From positions 40,342,677 through 40,406,676 of the forward strand of contig NC_041018.1 of NCBI RefSeq assembly GCF_004193775.1: 64,000 bases of DNA. The letters run 5' to 3'. This stretch comes from Glycine soja (taxonomy: Eukaryota > Streptophyta > Magnoliopsida > Fabales > Fabaceae). Below, piece by piece: positions 1-13,500 of this stretch. Position numbers and translations under genes: made by a program. The first letter of the stretch is position 1. Every line of letters starts with the position of its first letter. The notes beneath the pieces were generated by a model. It worked only from the letters and a program-made list of their open reading frames with translations, was not told the DNA's origin and searched no databases.

Positions 1-139
1 CCTTTCAAAGGTATGCAAATACTTGCAACGATGGCAATACAGAGGGTATAATATAGTCAGCTAAGTACTTCACATTATAAAAAAAACATACTTACAGAAT
101 AGTATAAATAATGGGCATGGAGAAAATAAAAAAAGTTAC

Positions 140-2335
140 CTGCATCATACGCATGTCAAAACGCCCAACGAAGACAGTCACTGATACCAGGAGGTCAAAA
201 ACTGTTTTGAATAAATCAGCAGATGTTCTGCATTATTTAGTAAGTGTAACCACACATTCAAGACAACCTTCAACACCCCTTGAAATAAAATTTTAAAAAA
301 AAACTAGGAAACAAAATATTTTATATGCATACATACCCAGAGTACCAAGGAACCATGTCTAAAAAATCAGGCTTCATTTGTTTCTTCTTCAACTTCTCAT
401 ATTCTTTAACAGATAATGGGTGAGTGAGAGCCCATCTGTTGATTTTTCAGACATAAAAACAAAGATATCAAGTGAAATAAAAAAACTTCGTACCCCATTG
501 CCCGGAGGCTCTTCGCTATGCGAAGGTATCAAGTGAAATAATGAGAAAAAAAATGGTTGATACTCAATACTATGTAATTTGAAAATGCAATACCAGCCAT
601 AATAATTTATTACTCATTCAGCACTGTTGCACCAAGGGCTCAAGGCACCATTGCACATTGCTTTGTGCAGGGAAATGAATAACAGTATTACAAAAAATAA
701 AGTAACTAACATACATTACCAAAACAGACTAATATACATATGAAAACTTAAGCCGTGTTGTTCTTTCTGAAAAATCTGTTGGGATGACCGGAAAAAAGAA
801 AATGGACATTTGCACAAGTGAAAAATATTACAACAAACATAGATGCAAAATTTCGAAAACAAGAATAAAAACTGACATCATTTATTGATTTGGGTAGTCA
901 AAGGAAACTATGCTTTTAATGTCAGTAATTTCCATTGAAATCTTATTATCAGAAAAATTTTATACTTTGAACAATTAAAAACAATTACTCATATTACAAG
1001 CAGGAAGATAACAAAGTTTAGCACATAATAAAATCAACTATAAAGTACTACTCACCCTGTTGACCTCTCCACCACATAATTTGCAATGTAAAGCCCAATA
1101 AATGTAGCCCAAAGTGAGTAGATGGGAGAAATTTCATCTGATGAACCAGGACATGATCCATTGCAAGCTATCTAATACATAAAAATAATTTTGGCATCAA
1201 ACCATGTAAAGAACCAAAATGGACATAGATATGAATTACGACAGCTGACTGCATAAATCAAATAATTATATCATTATATTAAGTACCTCGCCATAAATAA
1301 CCCACTTCGACAAGAGAGGATAATCACTTGCAGATCCAACTGGTGCAAACCAAGATGAGCAAACCTGGTCTTTCAATTCGTTCATCCGAAGAAACTTTGC
1401 AAGCCATGTGTTCCTCTCCTCTTTTTTCCAGAAAGAAAACCAGTTAGAATTTCTTCGGTCAAGTGGTCTCTCTCTTAACATGGCACGGTTACCACAATGA
1501 CTATAAAATACACAGCATGCCACGCTAAGTACCTATTATTTATTTTACAAAAAACACCATCAGAACAATATTGCATCTTCTAAGTACCACAATGACTATA
1601 AAATACACAGCATGCCACGCTAAGTACCTATTATTATTTTACAAAAAACACCATCAGAACAATATTGCATCTTCTAAGTACACAAACAATCATCTTCCAA
1701 ACTTACCGCACAGTTTTGAAGAATGGTCAAGATTTCTGGTCTCTTTCCCGCCACACGTGAAACAAAGCCAATATACCAGAGACCAAGAAATATGATGTGA
1801 AAAACAAGAAGAAACAAGATGGAAGATAGATATATAGTCAAAAATAAAGATAGATTCATCCTCATATCCACTCCCATTGACTGAAAGCTAGGAAGATGAT
1901 ACACAGCTGCCACTAAAATCCAAGCTATGTACCTGCAAAATGGATGCTTAATTATTTCTAATCCCATAAAATATTTCATAAATATATATATTAGCATAGA
2001 CACATATATGGCAATACAGTTGTCTAAGAAACTCACCATCGACTGAAATTTGAATAGCTTGGTTTGAAAGTCTTTCCTATAAATGGTGATGAAAAGAAAT
2101 AAAAGAACCCAAACAAGCAGGCATACATAGACCACCATTTAACATTTTTGTCTAATTTTTCTACAAGGGTATGTATATTGTCAGATGAGATGAAAAAGAG
2201 GCAACCCACAACAACAGCAATTACAGCATGGCGGGAATGTTCATGAGGGTAAGGATAAGTGTGGGTTAGAATAGTTCTAACCCTCTCCATTTTCAGCGTA
2301 TCAAGAATACCAGCAGACTGCTTACTAGAGCCCAT
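140..2335 (-). CDS. Calcineurin-like metallophosphoesterase family membrane protein, N-terminal exons (partial)
   Basis: Six coding exons on the minus strand join in frame: 2335-2037, 1932-1707, 1532-1287, 1171-1056, 435-337 and 227-140, giving 358 residues; the remaining 3' exons lie left of the window. The start is the MGSSKQ methionine at 2335. I recognise the sequence (YPHEHSRHAVIAVVVG, GWALTHPLSVKEYEKLKK, PDFLDMVPWYSGTSADL) as the N-terminal half of the roughly 1000-residue plant calcineurin-like metallophosphoesterase superfamily proteins, Arabidopsis At4g11800/At4g23000 type; that match is from memory. The visible part is a membrane region with hydrophobic segments near residues 37-51, 68-84, 101-113, 126-155, 176-186 and 270-290. 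The catalytic metal-binding domain would be outside the window and cannot be checked. Every junction has GT..AG and keeps phase. Unusually, the acceptor region of coding exon 3 is tandemly duplicated (1491-1680). Confidence 0.75.
1491..1680. repeat. 95-bp tandem duplication spanning a splice acceptor
   Basis: The segment 1491-1585 is repeated at 1586-1680 with one 1-base deletion and otherwise no difference that I see. The unit contains the 3' splice site (AATAG/GTACTT on the minus strand) and the first part of coding exon 3 of the metallophosphoesterase gene. The left copy (acceptor ending at 1533) leads into the full exon. The right copy (acceptor ending at 1628) would give a 79-base intron but its reading frame hits TAG after 15 codons. 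Confidence 0.9.
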
Positions 2336-2420
2336 TCCAATTAAAAAAAATCTAATATAATGTATCAAATTTCTGGCAATGAAGTTCACTTTAGGAGCTC
2401 CAGAAAACTATAGAGAGCAG

Positions 2421-3020
2421 CACTAGCAGAATCCTGCAGAAGATTATTGAAACAATAATATCAGTATTATTTGCAATAAGATAACCTCATCATTGACATT
2501 TGACAACAAGAGGAACAATAAAACTACACAATAAGCAATTTAATGTTCATTTAAGTAATGGCATAATGGCAAAGGGCACGAAACACACACAAAAACAAAA
2601 AAAAAATAATGAAAAGATTAAAAACACTAACAGAATCCTGCACAAGATTAAGAAAACAATAATATCAGTATTTTTTTTTTGTCCTAAGTCAGAGACCACA
2701 AGTTAGAGACTAATCTCACTCATGATGCGTGACTGCTATTAGCCCAAGAAAATTTTGCACACAATGGGAATCAAACACGGGTTCTCCCGTTAAATAGATC
2801 GTTTTCACTCATGTAAACGCAACGGGACCTTGCACCACTGCGCCAACCCTTTGGGTTAATAATAATTGCAATAAGATAACCTCATCATTGACATTTGACA
2901 ACAAGAAGAACAGTAAAACTACATGATAAGCAATTCAATGTTCATTTAGTAATGGCATAATCGCCAAGAGCACGAAACACACACAAAAACAATAAAAATT
3001 TAATGAAAAGATCAAAAACA
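2421..3020. repeat. 204-bp tandem duplication, second copy split by a SINE
   Basis: Copy A (2421-2624) begins with CACTAGCAGAATCCTG, and copy B starts at 2625 with CACTAACAGAATCCTG. Copy B is interrupted at about 2669-2865 and resumes with the shared block TGCAATAAGATAACCTCATC through to about 3015. The copies differ by scattered substitutions and small indels, so the event is older than the 95-bp duplication nearby. Both copies retain the inferred leader-intron acceptor (TGCAG/GATTCTG on the minus strand). Confidence 0.85.
2669..2858 (-). mobile_element. tRNA-derived SINE-like insertion
   Basis: On the minus strand this 190-bp block begins near 2858 and has a pol III A-box match TGGCGCAGTGG (2835-2845) and a B-box-like GTTTGATTCCC (2766-2776). 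It ends in an A-rich tail, seen on the plus strand as the T run at about 2670-2680. It interrupts copy B of the surrounding duplication, which defines its limits to within a few bases. I do not see a clean target-site duplication. A/B boxes with an A tail and no coding capacity fit a SINE; the family is not identified. Confidence 0.65.
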
Positions 3021-3840
3021 ATTTCTTAGAATTGTAACTGAATTAGTATTTCCTTTGTCCAATCAACTAAGTTCTACAACAGATTGTCGTTTTCCTGTTG
3101 TAACAAACCAATTCTCCTTCGCCACTGTGATAAACTCCCCCTCACTTTATTGCCACTCATCCTTGTTCTTTATCCCTCCTTTGATTCTGCTAATAATTGA
3201 ATTTCACCACACTTCCATATCCAAACATCCTCACACGTGCATGAACTTTACCTTTCTCATTTCATCACACATGCGCAGAAGAGAATCAACAGAAGTCATT
3301 ATTATAAAAAAAAAAAAAAAAATAACTATACGAACCCGTAAAATCAAAAGTGCAAGTGATTCATGAAAAAAGAACTGAGCTAAGCGAATCACAAAATTAG
3401 GCTCTATGAAGAAGTTAAATGAACTTCGAGAAATAGTTATATATAATCAAATTTGGTAAGAAAACAAAGCCCTAACCTGAATCTCTCCCTCCATTGTTTG
3501 TTTCTTCTTATTTCGGTTTTCATTTTCCTTACCGTACAAGATTATGGCAACGCAACCAAATAAAGCAACATAACAGGAAAACAGAATATTCAAGGCACAA
3601 AGATGCGACGCAAAGCAAAAGTTCATCGAGGAAAAAGCAACAATACATAACAAACACAACGAAAACAACACGAACGAAAGAGAAGTTGCAGAGAGAGACA
3701 GCAATCACAAACGACGCTCCCAATGTTAAAACGACGAAAAAATTATAATCAGAGAGAGAAGAAGCACGCACGCACGCACCTGGTATCGTGAGAGAAAGAA
3801 AAAATATCACTCACATGAGAAGTGCGTGCGATATAAAGAA

Positions 3841-5173
3841 GAGGAAGAGAAGGAAACTTAACACTCAGACCCACTTTCCATCTCAGAATGTCTGCGAGGA
3901 ACATAACAACGGCATATTCTTTCTTTATAAAAACCGTTTATTGCACCTTCACCCCAAACACGCCGCGAGAAAAACCAACTTACTTTTTCAATTTTACATC
4001 CGGTAATTTTGTTTAAACTTTAAAATAAGTATTTTTCTTTTATAAAAGTGCTTATATAAGATTTATTTCTTAAAATAAGAAAAAAATACTTTTTTAAGCA
4101 AAAGCACAAACAAACTAAAAGTAAGCGTTTATTTCAACAAATAAATTTAAATAAATTGTTTCATATTCTACCCACCACATGATCATTAATTAATTAATTT
4201 TATTGATAAATAATCAAACTCCTTCTTGAAAGGCAATGTCATGATAAATTAACTTCTAAAAAATAAAAAATATAAATTTAGTTTTTAACATACATGTCCA
4301 AAAAAAATATTAATTCAAAAAAAAACTCAGAAAAATTCTAAATTTTCAAAAGTTCATGTGCCTTAAAAATTAATAGAAACATTATCCTATCATTTTATTT
4401 TAACATACATTATACTAATTAAAATATAAATAAATAACTATTTCATTACATATAATTATATTATGAGATTATTTTATTATTAAATTATAATATTTAAGGA
4501 TTAATTTGATTGTAATTTTATTTTTAAATATCAGTTTAATATTAAGTTATAAAATTAAAAATAAATAAATTATTAAATTATTTACAAGATTAATTTATCA
4601 CACTTTTATATTTTTATATATTAAACTTAAATTTTTCATGACAAATTTGTGAGTATCTTACATTTTCATCAAAAATAAATTTTACTATTTATAGTATAAT
4701 TTTTTATTTTCCAACAGCGGATAAGATAGACACATAATAAATACTAGTAACACATTGTCTGTTTGGTTGTGTTGTTTTGTTTCCGAAAAATGAACCACGC
4801 TTTTAATTCAAATCTCGTTCAAAGTTTTTGCGACTTCCTTCCGCGTCTCTCTCACAACATGTGTATTGCGTATTGCGTATTGCGTTTTCCTTCCACCACC
4901 GTCCATATTCACTCACTCTTTCCACGACGGTTATCATAATAATAGCATTGGACTCGCGGCCATTTATTATTGCTTCGGCCTTTTGGGCATGGGCCCTTCT
5001 TGTTTCAGAAGGCCTGCAGACCAAAACCCACCAAGCAGGCTTTTCTATTCACATTCTATTTTTGAAAAGTCTACTCCCAACTTTTTCAAAAAAATAACCT
5101 TGACGCAAACACGTTTTCATTGTCTCAATGCAATGCAAAATAAAATCGTATTTTCATTGGATATTTTGACAAA

Positions 5174-5176
<3 letters not shown>
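3841..5176. other. Intergenic, AT-rich
   Basis: No gene recognised. At 4010-4110 there is an imperfect foldback (TTTGTTTAAACTTTAAAATA facing a reversed counterpart ending in ACAAACAAAC), typical of a degraded MITE. At 4864-4884 a 7-bp unit TATTGCG is repeated three times. The 4800-5030 stretch is more GC-rich, with overlapping short frames on both strands but no recognisable domain; it may be a remnant of a gene or promoter. Confidence 0.5.

Positions 5177-5226
<50 letters not shown>
5177..5226. repeat. (TA)n microsatellite
   Basis: About 25 uninterrupted TA units. Confidence 0.95.
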
Positions 5227-5231
<5 letters not shown>

Positions 5232-6710
5232 TTGAAACATGTTTCTGATATATTATTAGAAGTTGTAAATCTTGTTGATATACACAACATAAGAGATTTC
5301 TGTCAAGGATAATTTTGTTAAAAAAGGTTGAAAAGGTTGAGGGTAAACTCAGAAAAAATAAAAGAATGAAAATAGCAAAGCCAACTAAAGGCCGTAATTT
5401 TCAGTTTGATCTCGTCCTGGCCCATGTCATTCATAGGTTTTCAATAACGCCCAAGCCCATATCAGTTGAGGCAATATCTGAAAAAGCCCATGGATGAATA
5501 TAAGGGGAAATTGCATCCGCTTAATATTTTTGAAAGAAAATCAATTTTAGTTTTTTATAAATAAAAAATTGTAGCATAGTATGCATAATCATGTGCATGT
5601 ACATTTTCTTCTAACAAAATGTGCATGTACATTTAATAGGTAGGTGTAATGAAATAAATTAATAAATATTGAATATCTTCTATTTTTTATGTACATTTAA
5701 TAGGTGTAATAAATATTTTTTAAGTACACAGGCTCCTATCACTTGTGTTAATAGTTGTTGTTGGTTAGGTGTAATGGATTTAATGTATTCATATATTTTT
5801 TCTGGTACATAATGTATTCATAGTATACTTTTTTGTTTATTTTTTTATTCCTTTTTAATTTATGTCTATAATTCTAATGTAATATGGATGAGTAAAAATT
5901 AATTATATATATATGATACTAAACATTGGCAGTCCAATAATCGATTTTTTCTGTCTAAATAGAGAACATTTTAGATATTTTGTTCTTAAATATTTATTTC
6001 ATTTTTTAATTATTATTAATTATTGTACATGCTTGAGGAAGAGTAGCTAAATAAAATGTATTAATGAATTTTCAATTGATGGTTTGTTTGGCCTAATTTT
6101 TCTCCTACTTAAAAGCCACTTTTAAGTTAAATTTAGAAATAAAAAATAAAAATAAAAAGTAGAAGTTGTTTGTTAGATTTCATTTTTTTAATTAAAAATT
6201 CCTTTTGAATTAATATATATATATATATATATAGCATTAATAAAAAAATATTCCCCGAAAAAAGAATTAATTATAAATAATAAAATGCTTAAGTTATTAT
6301 ATATAGTTGGTCAATAATATTTTTAAAGGGATGAATAAAACATGTATGATTTCGTGAAGGTATTTGACGACGGAAAACATTTTAAATATAATAACGAACA
6401 TAAAATATATGTAAATAATGTCAGTTTATTTTTAGGGTAATAAAAAAGTTTATTTGATGAGGGAGAAGTTCAGCGCCCATAGGCAAAAATGTCTTACCCT
6501 TGGGTGAGAACATTTCAACTATTTCACATGACAAAAAAAATGTAAAATATAGGCAAATAGAATTGTTAGACATTCGTAGTGAGTTCCTAAGAGAAAACTC
6601 CAAAAAGATTAATTTTATCATGGTTTTTCTTAAAACTCCCTTTTCATGATTTCTTCACAAAAATTAAGCTCTTTATTTTTTAAGAGCTTTTATAAAAAAC
6701 AAAAAATACT

Positions 6711-6766
6711 GTTTGGTTCAACTTTTTCTTTTAAAAGAAAAAAGTTAAAAATAAGTTGAGTCAAAC
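6711..6766. repeat. Strong hairpin
   Basis: GTTTGGTTCAACTT (6711-6724) pairs with AAGTTGAGTCAAAC (6753-6766) at 12 of 14 positions. The inner TTTTCTTTTAAAAGAAAAAA extends the stem almost to the centre. It is probably the core of a MITE relic. Confidence 0.6.
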
Positions 6767-9700
6767 TTTATATGTAAGATATATGTCTAATGAATTTAAT
6801 GTACCTATAAAATATAACATTGCTTTCGTAGTTTTAATTTTAATTTTTTTTAATTAGGTATTAGTTGGTGTACATATAATGGAAAAGTAAATTAATAAAT
6901 AGAGTAGATTAATAAATATTTAATTACTACTATTTACAGTGTATATTTGACATGTTTAATGAATCTGCATGTATTCGAAATATATTACTTTATTTTATGA
7001 TATACAGTACAGTGGAAATTGTATTTTCTTAGAAATTTTGAAAGAAAATAAAAAATGGTAGTTCACATATAAAAAAACTAACTATGCATTAATTGATGTT
7101 CTTCTAGCTATCTAATTTCATTAACGTTGTTGGTATCAATTTGGACGAGGACAACATTGGATTTTATTTTATAATTAGATAACCAAATTAAACATTTTTA
7201 AAATAGAACCAAAATGAATAATGTAAATAAAAGAGGAAAAAACAATTTAATTTCTTATTTATTACTTTTTCATGTAACTGATTTATTATTTTTTGTATTT
7301 AAATTTTCTTTTACCTACTTAATATTTTCTTTTATTGCATAACCATTTCTTTTTCCTTTTATGATCATTTTTTTTATTCCAGGTACTTAATAAATTTGTC
7401 GTACGTCGTGATCTTTTTAAGATAATTAATTTTTTTTATGACTCCTTTTCAATTTTAATCATTGTACGTATTAAAAACTAGACTATACGTACCGACAGTC
7501 TGAAAAAATCAATCCCATTAATGAAGGGATTTTGATTACAAGATAATTACAGCAGAATATCTCAAGATATTTGTTCCATATTTGTATGGGTAAGATTTGA
7601 TTGGATATACTAATGTATAAAAAAAATACTGAAAATGCAACTGTATAAAAAATTCTTAATAAGTTTAAAATATTTGCTTATTTATTTATATATTGCATTT
7701 TTTTTAACGCGCATTTAATAATTATACTTTTTTCGTACATACAAGAAACTCCATTTGGTACGTGTTTCAAACTTTCAATTAATCCCACTGCCGTTGTTTT
7801 CCATTTGGGCATAACATCTCTCCCAACATGAATATTAAACATCATTTATCTTTTTGTAAAATGATTTGACACCATAAACATCAACTTAATAGTGCTCTTT
7901 GCTGGCACCCACGTCCATTAATTCTTTATTTGGTGGTTTAAGAACTTCCCCAGCTTGAGGAGCCAACCCCAAGTTTCCATCAACGTCTCATGTTTCCTTT
8001 AATGGGCAGAGAAATGAGTTTCAAAGCATATTGAAATCATTATATTTATTTGACTATGCATAATTTTGAATTTTCCTTCAGGGAGAAAAATTATTTTATT
8101 TTGATACTAATATAAAGCATGAGGATCCACAGGGATCCTAGTGGGGTTCAGAAGTGTATATACCTTCCTTTTGCTAGCAATTTGTTTTAGGTTTTTCAGT
8201 GCGCATTTTGGTCAAGATCGCTTACACTTTTAATAACATATCTTGACACTAGGGGGACTGGGGAAACAATATGCTATGAAAATAGTATCTGTCTATTTAT
8301 TTAAGGAATTTAATTAAAATATATTAATAGTGTGTTTCTAATATTTTCATCTAATCATGAATTATGAATTGATATGTAGGATAAGATTAATTATCAGCAG
8401 TTTTCAGAAAACGTAATATATATTTATTTTACAAAAATGCTTTAGCAATGTTGATCATTGTTAATATACCCCCGATTTCATTTCCCTTCATTTGGCTTCT
8501 CTAAAAGCTTTTTTTTTTATGAAAAAGGGTTAAAATAAATGCATACATTTTCTAGGTACATGTTATAATCGAGTTGCCTGTTTAATTTTAATAACAAAAA
8601 AAATAATGTCTATAACAACAACCAAAAACTTTCCTTTCAAAAAAAAATATAACAATATTAGTGGGACAAAAAATAAATAAGATGAATTAAAAGACGACTT
8701 TATTACGAATTCAAGAGCACCAATCTCTTTAGATTGAATATTTCATGGGAAGAACTACCAAAGAAGAAAAAAAAAAACTTGCTATGTATTTGTGTTGGAC
8801 TTAAGTTAGGATAATATTACTTATTGGTATCTTGTCTGATATGTTATCATTTAACAGAAAAAAAAAATAAATACCAAAGATAAAAATCTGGAAAAATCAG
8901 ATAGCAAAATAAAATAATAATAATTTTAGGTAACAATAAAAAAAGAGTATATTTTAAATATGAAAAATATATTTAATTCATGTTATTTATAACTTCTCAA
9001 GGAAATCTAGGTGACGAGTTTTACTAATTAATAACTTCTGTACAAAGCTAGAGCTGTATGGGGTCATAGAAGAAGGTGCTTTGGTCAAAATGGTTCCCCC
9101 CAATTCTTTAGCTTGATCCTCGTCATAATTACGTAATAAGGTAATTATATAAGTAAAGTCAAATAGAGCAGAATACTTATTTCATCAGAATTAATAACCA
9201 TAATGTTGATAATCATAGAAATGAATTATGACCACCAATCCGATGAGCACCAACAAATATAAACTACTAATAGAGTAGTTAGTCAAATTAAGTAAAAGCA
9301 CATTCATTTTCCTCAAATTCTAAAAGAATCTAGGATGTGCATATACTCTAAAGAGAAAGTAAAAGGGTAATATAAAATAATCTAAAAATAAATATTATAA
9401 TTTGTATAACATTATTAAAATAGTTAAAATATTCATCTAACTCCCCTGTAGTTATTAACTGATATGTTATTGATTCATTAAAAAAAAAAAAAGCACTGAT
9501 ATGTTCATGTGAACATGTGCTCGAATGATCGAGTTTAGCTCCAAAATGTACACGCCACGTTTTCCTCCCAATACAAATGGAACAAGAAAATTAATACTTA
9601 AAAGGTCTTGGGTTCGAGGTCGTTGCTAATTTTCGTTTTTTTTTTAAATGGAAATGTGTTCAATAAAAACGAGGTTGAATTGATGTTTTTTTTTTAAAAA

Positions 9701-10430
9701 AATAATTTTTATCCCATTTTAAAAATAATAAAAATAGATTTGTGGATTTATGTTGTTTGTTTTACTTTATGTCTCTCCCCTCAAGCTACTCTTTCTCACT
9801 TCCCTGGTCGCTAATCACAGTCACAGTTGTTGATTATTGATAATGGTGCAATCGTTGATCATCGATAATGGTGGAGTTGTTGGTTGCGGTCGCCGTTTAT
9901 CGGCCGTCGATCTTTAGTACAGTTACAGTCGCTAATTGTTGGTCGTTAGTCTCTTAGATTGACTTTTTTGGGATTATAAAATTTTGATGTCAAAGATACA
10001 TAGAAGAAATTTTGAAATGATTTGTTGATTATGAAATTCATTTTCTATTTTGTAATAATTTTTAAAATCAAAGTTAAAAATAAAAATTCAAAACGAAAAT
10101 AGAATTTGATTTTTAAATATTTTAAAATTAAAAATGGAAAACTACCCCGAATGGATCTAAATTAATAAGAATTTTATACTTAATTTTAGTAGAATTATAC
10201 CATTATTTCAATGATTTTTTGTGAACACCTACAACTTATTAGTTCAATGTATTTATATCGTGATTATTTGGATAAGAGATTAGATAACGTGCAAGACTTA
10301 ATTTTCATAAGAAATATGTTAACAAAATATATCCTGAAGTATTTAAAAAATTTATAAATAGTTTGTTTACATACCTCTCTCTAAAATAAAAGTGGGAGTA
10401 GGTTAACAAATTTTACAAATATTTATAATA

Positions 10431-10554
10431 GGTATTTTACTTTTTTTAAAAAGAAGTTTGCTAATCAATAATAATTATTATAAGGTATAACAGGTATTTT
10501 ACTTTTTTTAAAAAGAAGTTTGCTAATTAATAATAATTATTATAAGGTATAACA
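10431..10554. repeat. 62-bp tandem duplication
   Basis: GGTATTTTACTTTTTTTAAA starts at 10431 and again at 10493. The two 62-bp units differ by one visible substitution (AATCAATA versus AATTAATA), so the duplication is recent. Confidence 0.9.
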
Positions 10555-13500
10555 GTTTGTGTCTCTTAATCAAATAACGTAAAATTTGAATCTTGATCGA
10601 TCATTGAATATATTATGTTAAGAGAATAATATTCATCTTTTATGCGATCAGAATTTTTTATGAATATTTGTTATTATTTTTAATAGGAATAATTTCATAT
10701 CAATGATTACTAATATTTAAGGTTTTTTTACACACAAAATAGATGTTTTCATATCTTATTGTAAAGTAAAAATATCAGCGAACTTGAAATTTTTTAAAGA
10801 CTAAAATTGTAGTATTTTGGGATGGAGGGAGTAAGTGTGAGTATACATTAGTAAATCCATGGCCTGTTAAATAAAAGTGACTTATTTAATTATTTTTTTA
10901 CGATGGGAGGGAGAGCTGAGAGAGATGTCATTCTGTCTCAAACATGTGAAATCCACCATGCAATTTGGTTGAAAAGATTGGCACAGGAATTCCCATATTG
11001 GCTTCTAGCTCTGTGTGGGCAATTTTTTTTTAAAGAAAAATTGTTGATTGCAAATTGTTCAGTTACTGTTGTTTATGCATTCTTTTTCTCCATTAAAATA
11101 TCTTCTACATAAGACAAATTTAACTTAAGATTCAACATTAAACGTGAACGCCTATTCCAATAAAGACTTGAACTATGTATGATTCATGATTTTACTAGAA
11201 TTAATCCCAACTCTCTCATTTTGCATTGGTTGCTTGTTATTGCTGTTTTCTTTTTTTTCTTAATATTGGGTTGGCGCAGTCGAGGGAGTGGAGGAAGAGA
11301 ATTTAGATGGGGAATTCATCAAGCCACTGAACATATACAAAATTAATAAGAATATTCCATTATTGAGAGACTTAGAAGACCATGATATTACCATTTCCAG
11401 TTAACAAGCAAAATTAATGGAAATGGGGGTTGAACTAAACTTGTTCAAAGTTTAAGTGTGTAGGACACTAACACTTGTTCTACTTCACCAGAGTGGCAGT
11501 AACACGTGAACTGTGATGAATGGCATAGTTACTTCCAATAACAACTTAATTGACTCTCTCAGTGTCTGGAATCTAGCTATGGCTGCCAACAATTTGAAGA
11601 ATCAAGTTGGATTCGCACCAGAAACGTCTCATCGGACTAGACCATAGTGGGAGTGTGTGGTTGTACGCATAGTCAAAAAATCTAGCTATGTGTCACATAT
11701 TCATGGTGAATGAATTTTTGCTAACTGCACAAGTCATATTTTTTTTATGAAAGTAAAATATTTTAATAATTGAAAGTTATGAGACTAACTCTTAAAATAC
11801 AGAAATCATTAAAATGAATTTTTCTTTTCAAAATAATTTTTTTTCCATATACATAATCAAAAAATAAAATTCATATGAACATATTTTAAAAACTTAATCG
11901 TCTATCAACCGTATGGAAACTTGTTGGTTCACACAACTCATTCATAATACCAATAGAGCACGACATGCAAAAGAAAAATTCAAAAGCAAACACTAGAAGA
12001 TACTCTCACAGTTGCATGCACCAAAGACTTGCACCAAAAAGAGAAAAGTACTTCCTATTGGACTTTGTAGTCAAATAAAGTATATTCTTCTTACATTCCT
12101 AATTATTATGCGGGCTTAATAATTTTTTTTTTTTTGTTTTGGTAATTTTGGTCTCTTGATTTTTTTTTCAAGTGAACTAAGTCTTTATTTGTTTTTGCAA
12201 AGTATATTTAGTCTTTTGTGAATTCTCTTTTATGTAGAATCCTTAAATTCTTTTATTAATTGGTTCTTGCCAAATTCTCTCTAGATTTATTTAGAATCCA
12301 TTTTTGATCTTGGTTTCTTGTCAAAATTGGGGTTTAAAATCTTTCATTCTCTAATTGATAAAGTTTCTCCATTAAATGTATTAGATCTGCTAGCTAATTG
12401 AATCTTGATATGCTTTTGTTGCTTAATTAGAAAGGTTGAAGTAGCTCTTGTATATATCCTCCATAATATATTTTTTACTTGCCAACAAAATTATTAAATT
12501 CTTATGTTCTATGTAAATATTTGGAAATTTATGATAAATTTAATATATGAAATTATTTTAAAAGTTTGGAGATTGAAAATTTAGTAAAAAAAAACATAGA
12601 TAAAATTAAACTCATCCTCCTATATACAGTTTCTTGAGATTCTATACGATAATTAACTTTGTCTTTTTAATCCTTACAACAATCTCCTTCTTTAATTATT
12701 TGAAATACATCATTGACATCTCCTGTTGCCTAAAAAAACAAATTATACAATATACTCCTATAAAAGAGTTATTGTAAATGTTAAAAAAATAGGAGTATAT
12801 ATTGTCTGAAATCTCAAGAAACCATAGTCCCTAGATGAATGTAATTTGCTCTAAAGTTTAAAAGATGTTGTAAGTAGTTAGATTAGAGTGAAATTTGAGA
12901 TTTTAGATGAAATTTGATATTTGATTCATTTTCATAAGATGACGATAAAATAATTTATTAATTCAATTTATCAAAATTTAAAGGTTATATATAGAAAAAA
13001 ATCATAGAAAGATTAAATTTACTTAACTTTAAAAATTAAGAAACTTAATTGACTCAAAATAAACTTGAAAATAAAAAATAGCACGTAGTCCATTAAAAAG
13101 ACTGAAAGTAGAATTAAACTTATTAAAAAATAATTCTCATTCTTAAAAATGAGAAATTTCTACCATTTTTTTTTTATTTTGATGCTATTACAGCATCTCT
13201 CTCTCTTTTTTTTTTTTTTTGTCAGGGCAAAGCTTTTCATATTGAATTTTATCATTGCTGCATTCTTGGAACTTAAAGTTGATACTATATATGGTTAAGT
13301 TAGAATAGTTCCTCCACTAGCTAATCTACCCACCTTATAGCTATGAGTATGACATATATTTTTTTAAAAAAAATTATAACATTATGTTAATATTTCTTTT
13401 TTATTAGGTAGTGAATTAAAAAAAAAGTAACTTTTTAAATTTAATTATTTAATATTCTACTTATCAATTAATATTAAATATAATAAAAATATTTAAGTTT

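Larger units (their letters stand above)
2336..3840 (-). promoter_or_regulatory. Probable 5' UTR, leader intron and promoter of the metallophosphoesterase gene
   Basis: Upstream of the ATG at 2335 on the minus strand lies a plausible 5'-UTR exon (2433-2336) preceded by an acceptor TTCTGCAG ending at 2434. A donor CAG/GTTAGG at 3477/3476 would close a first non-coding exon of about 320 bp rich in CT and with ACGC repeats (3763-3779). A TTTATATC element on the minus strand near 3827-3834 could serve as TATA box, with transcription starting near 3800. The short ORFs in this stretch are on both strands and look like UTR chance frames. The leader intron would be about 1 kb and holds the 204-bp tandem duplication and the SINE. 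The splice sites are inferred only. Confidence 0.45.

Noticed and set aside
3447..3810. Hydrophobic minus-strand frames upstream of the metallophosphoesterase ATG
   Set aside because: They lie in the inferred 5' UTR exon, overlap a plus-strand frame, and T-rich UTR DNA readily gives Phe/Leu-rich frames.
9605..9640. GGGTTCGAGGTC, a pol III B-box-like word
   Set aside because: No A box or tRNA fold is present upstream, so neither a tRNA gene nor a SINE can be supported.
11268..11281. GGGTTGGCGCAGT, identical to the first bases of the SINE at 2858
   Set aside because: The match stops after 13 bases and no B box or A tail follows; too short to call a second SINE.
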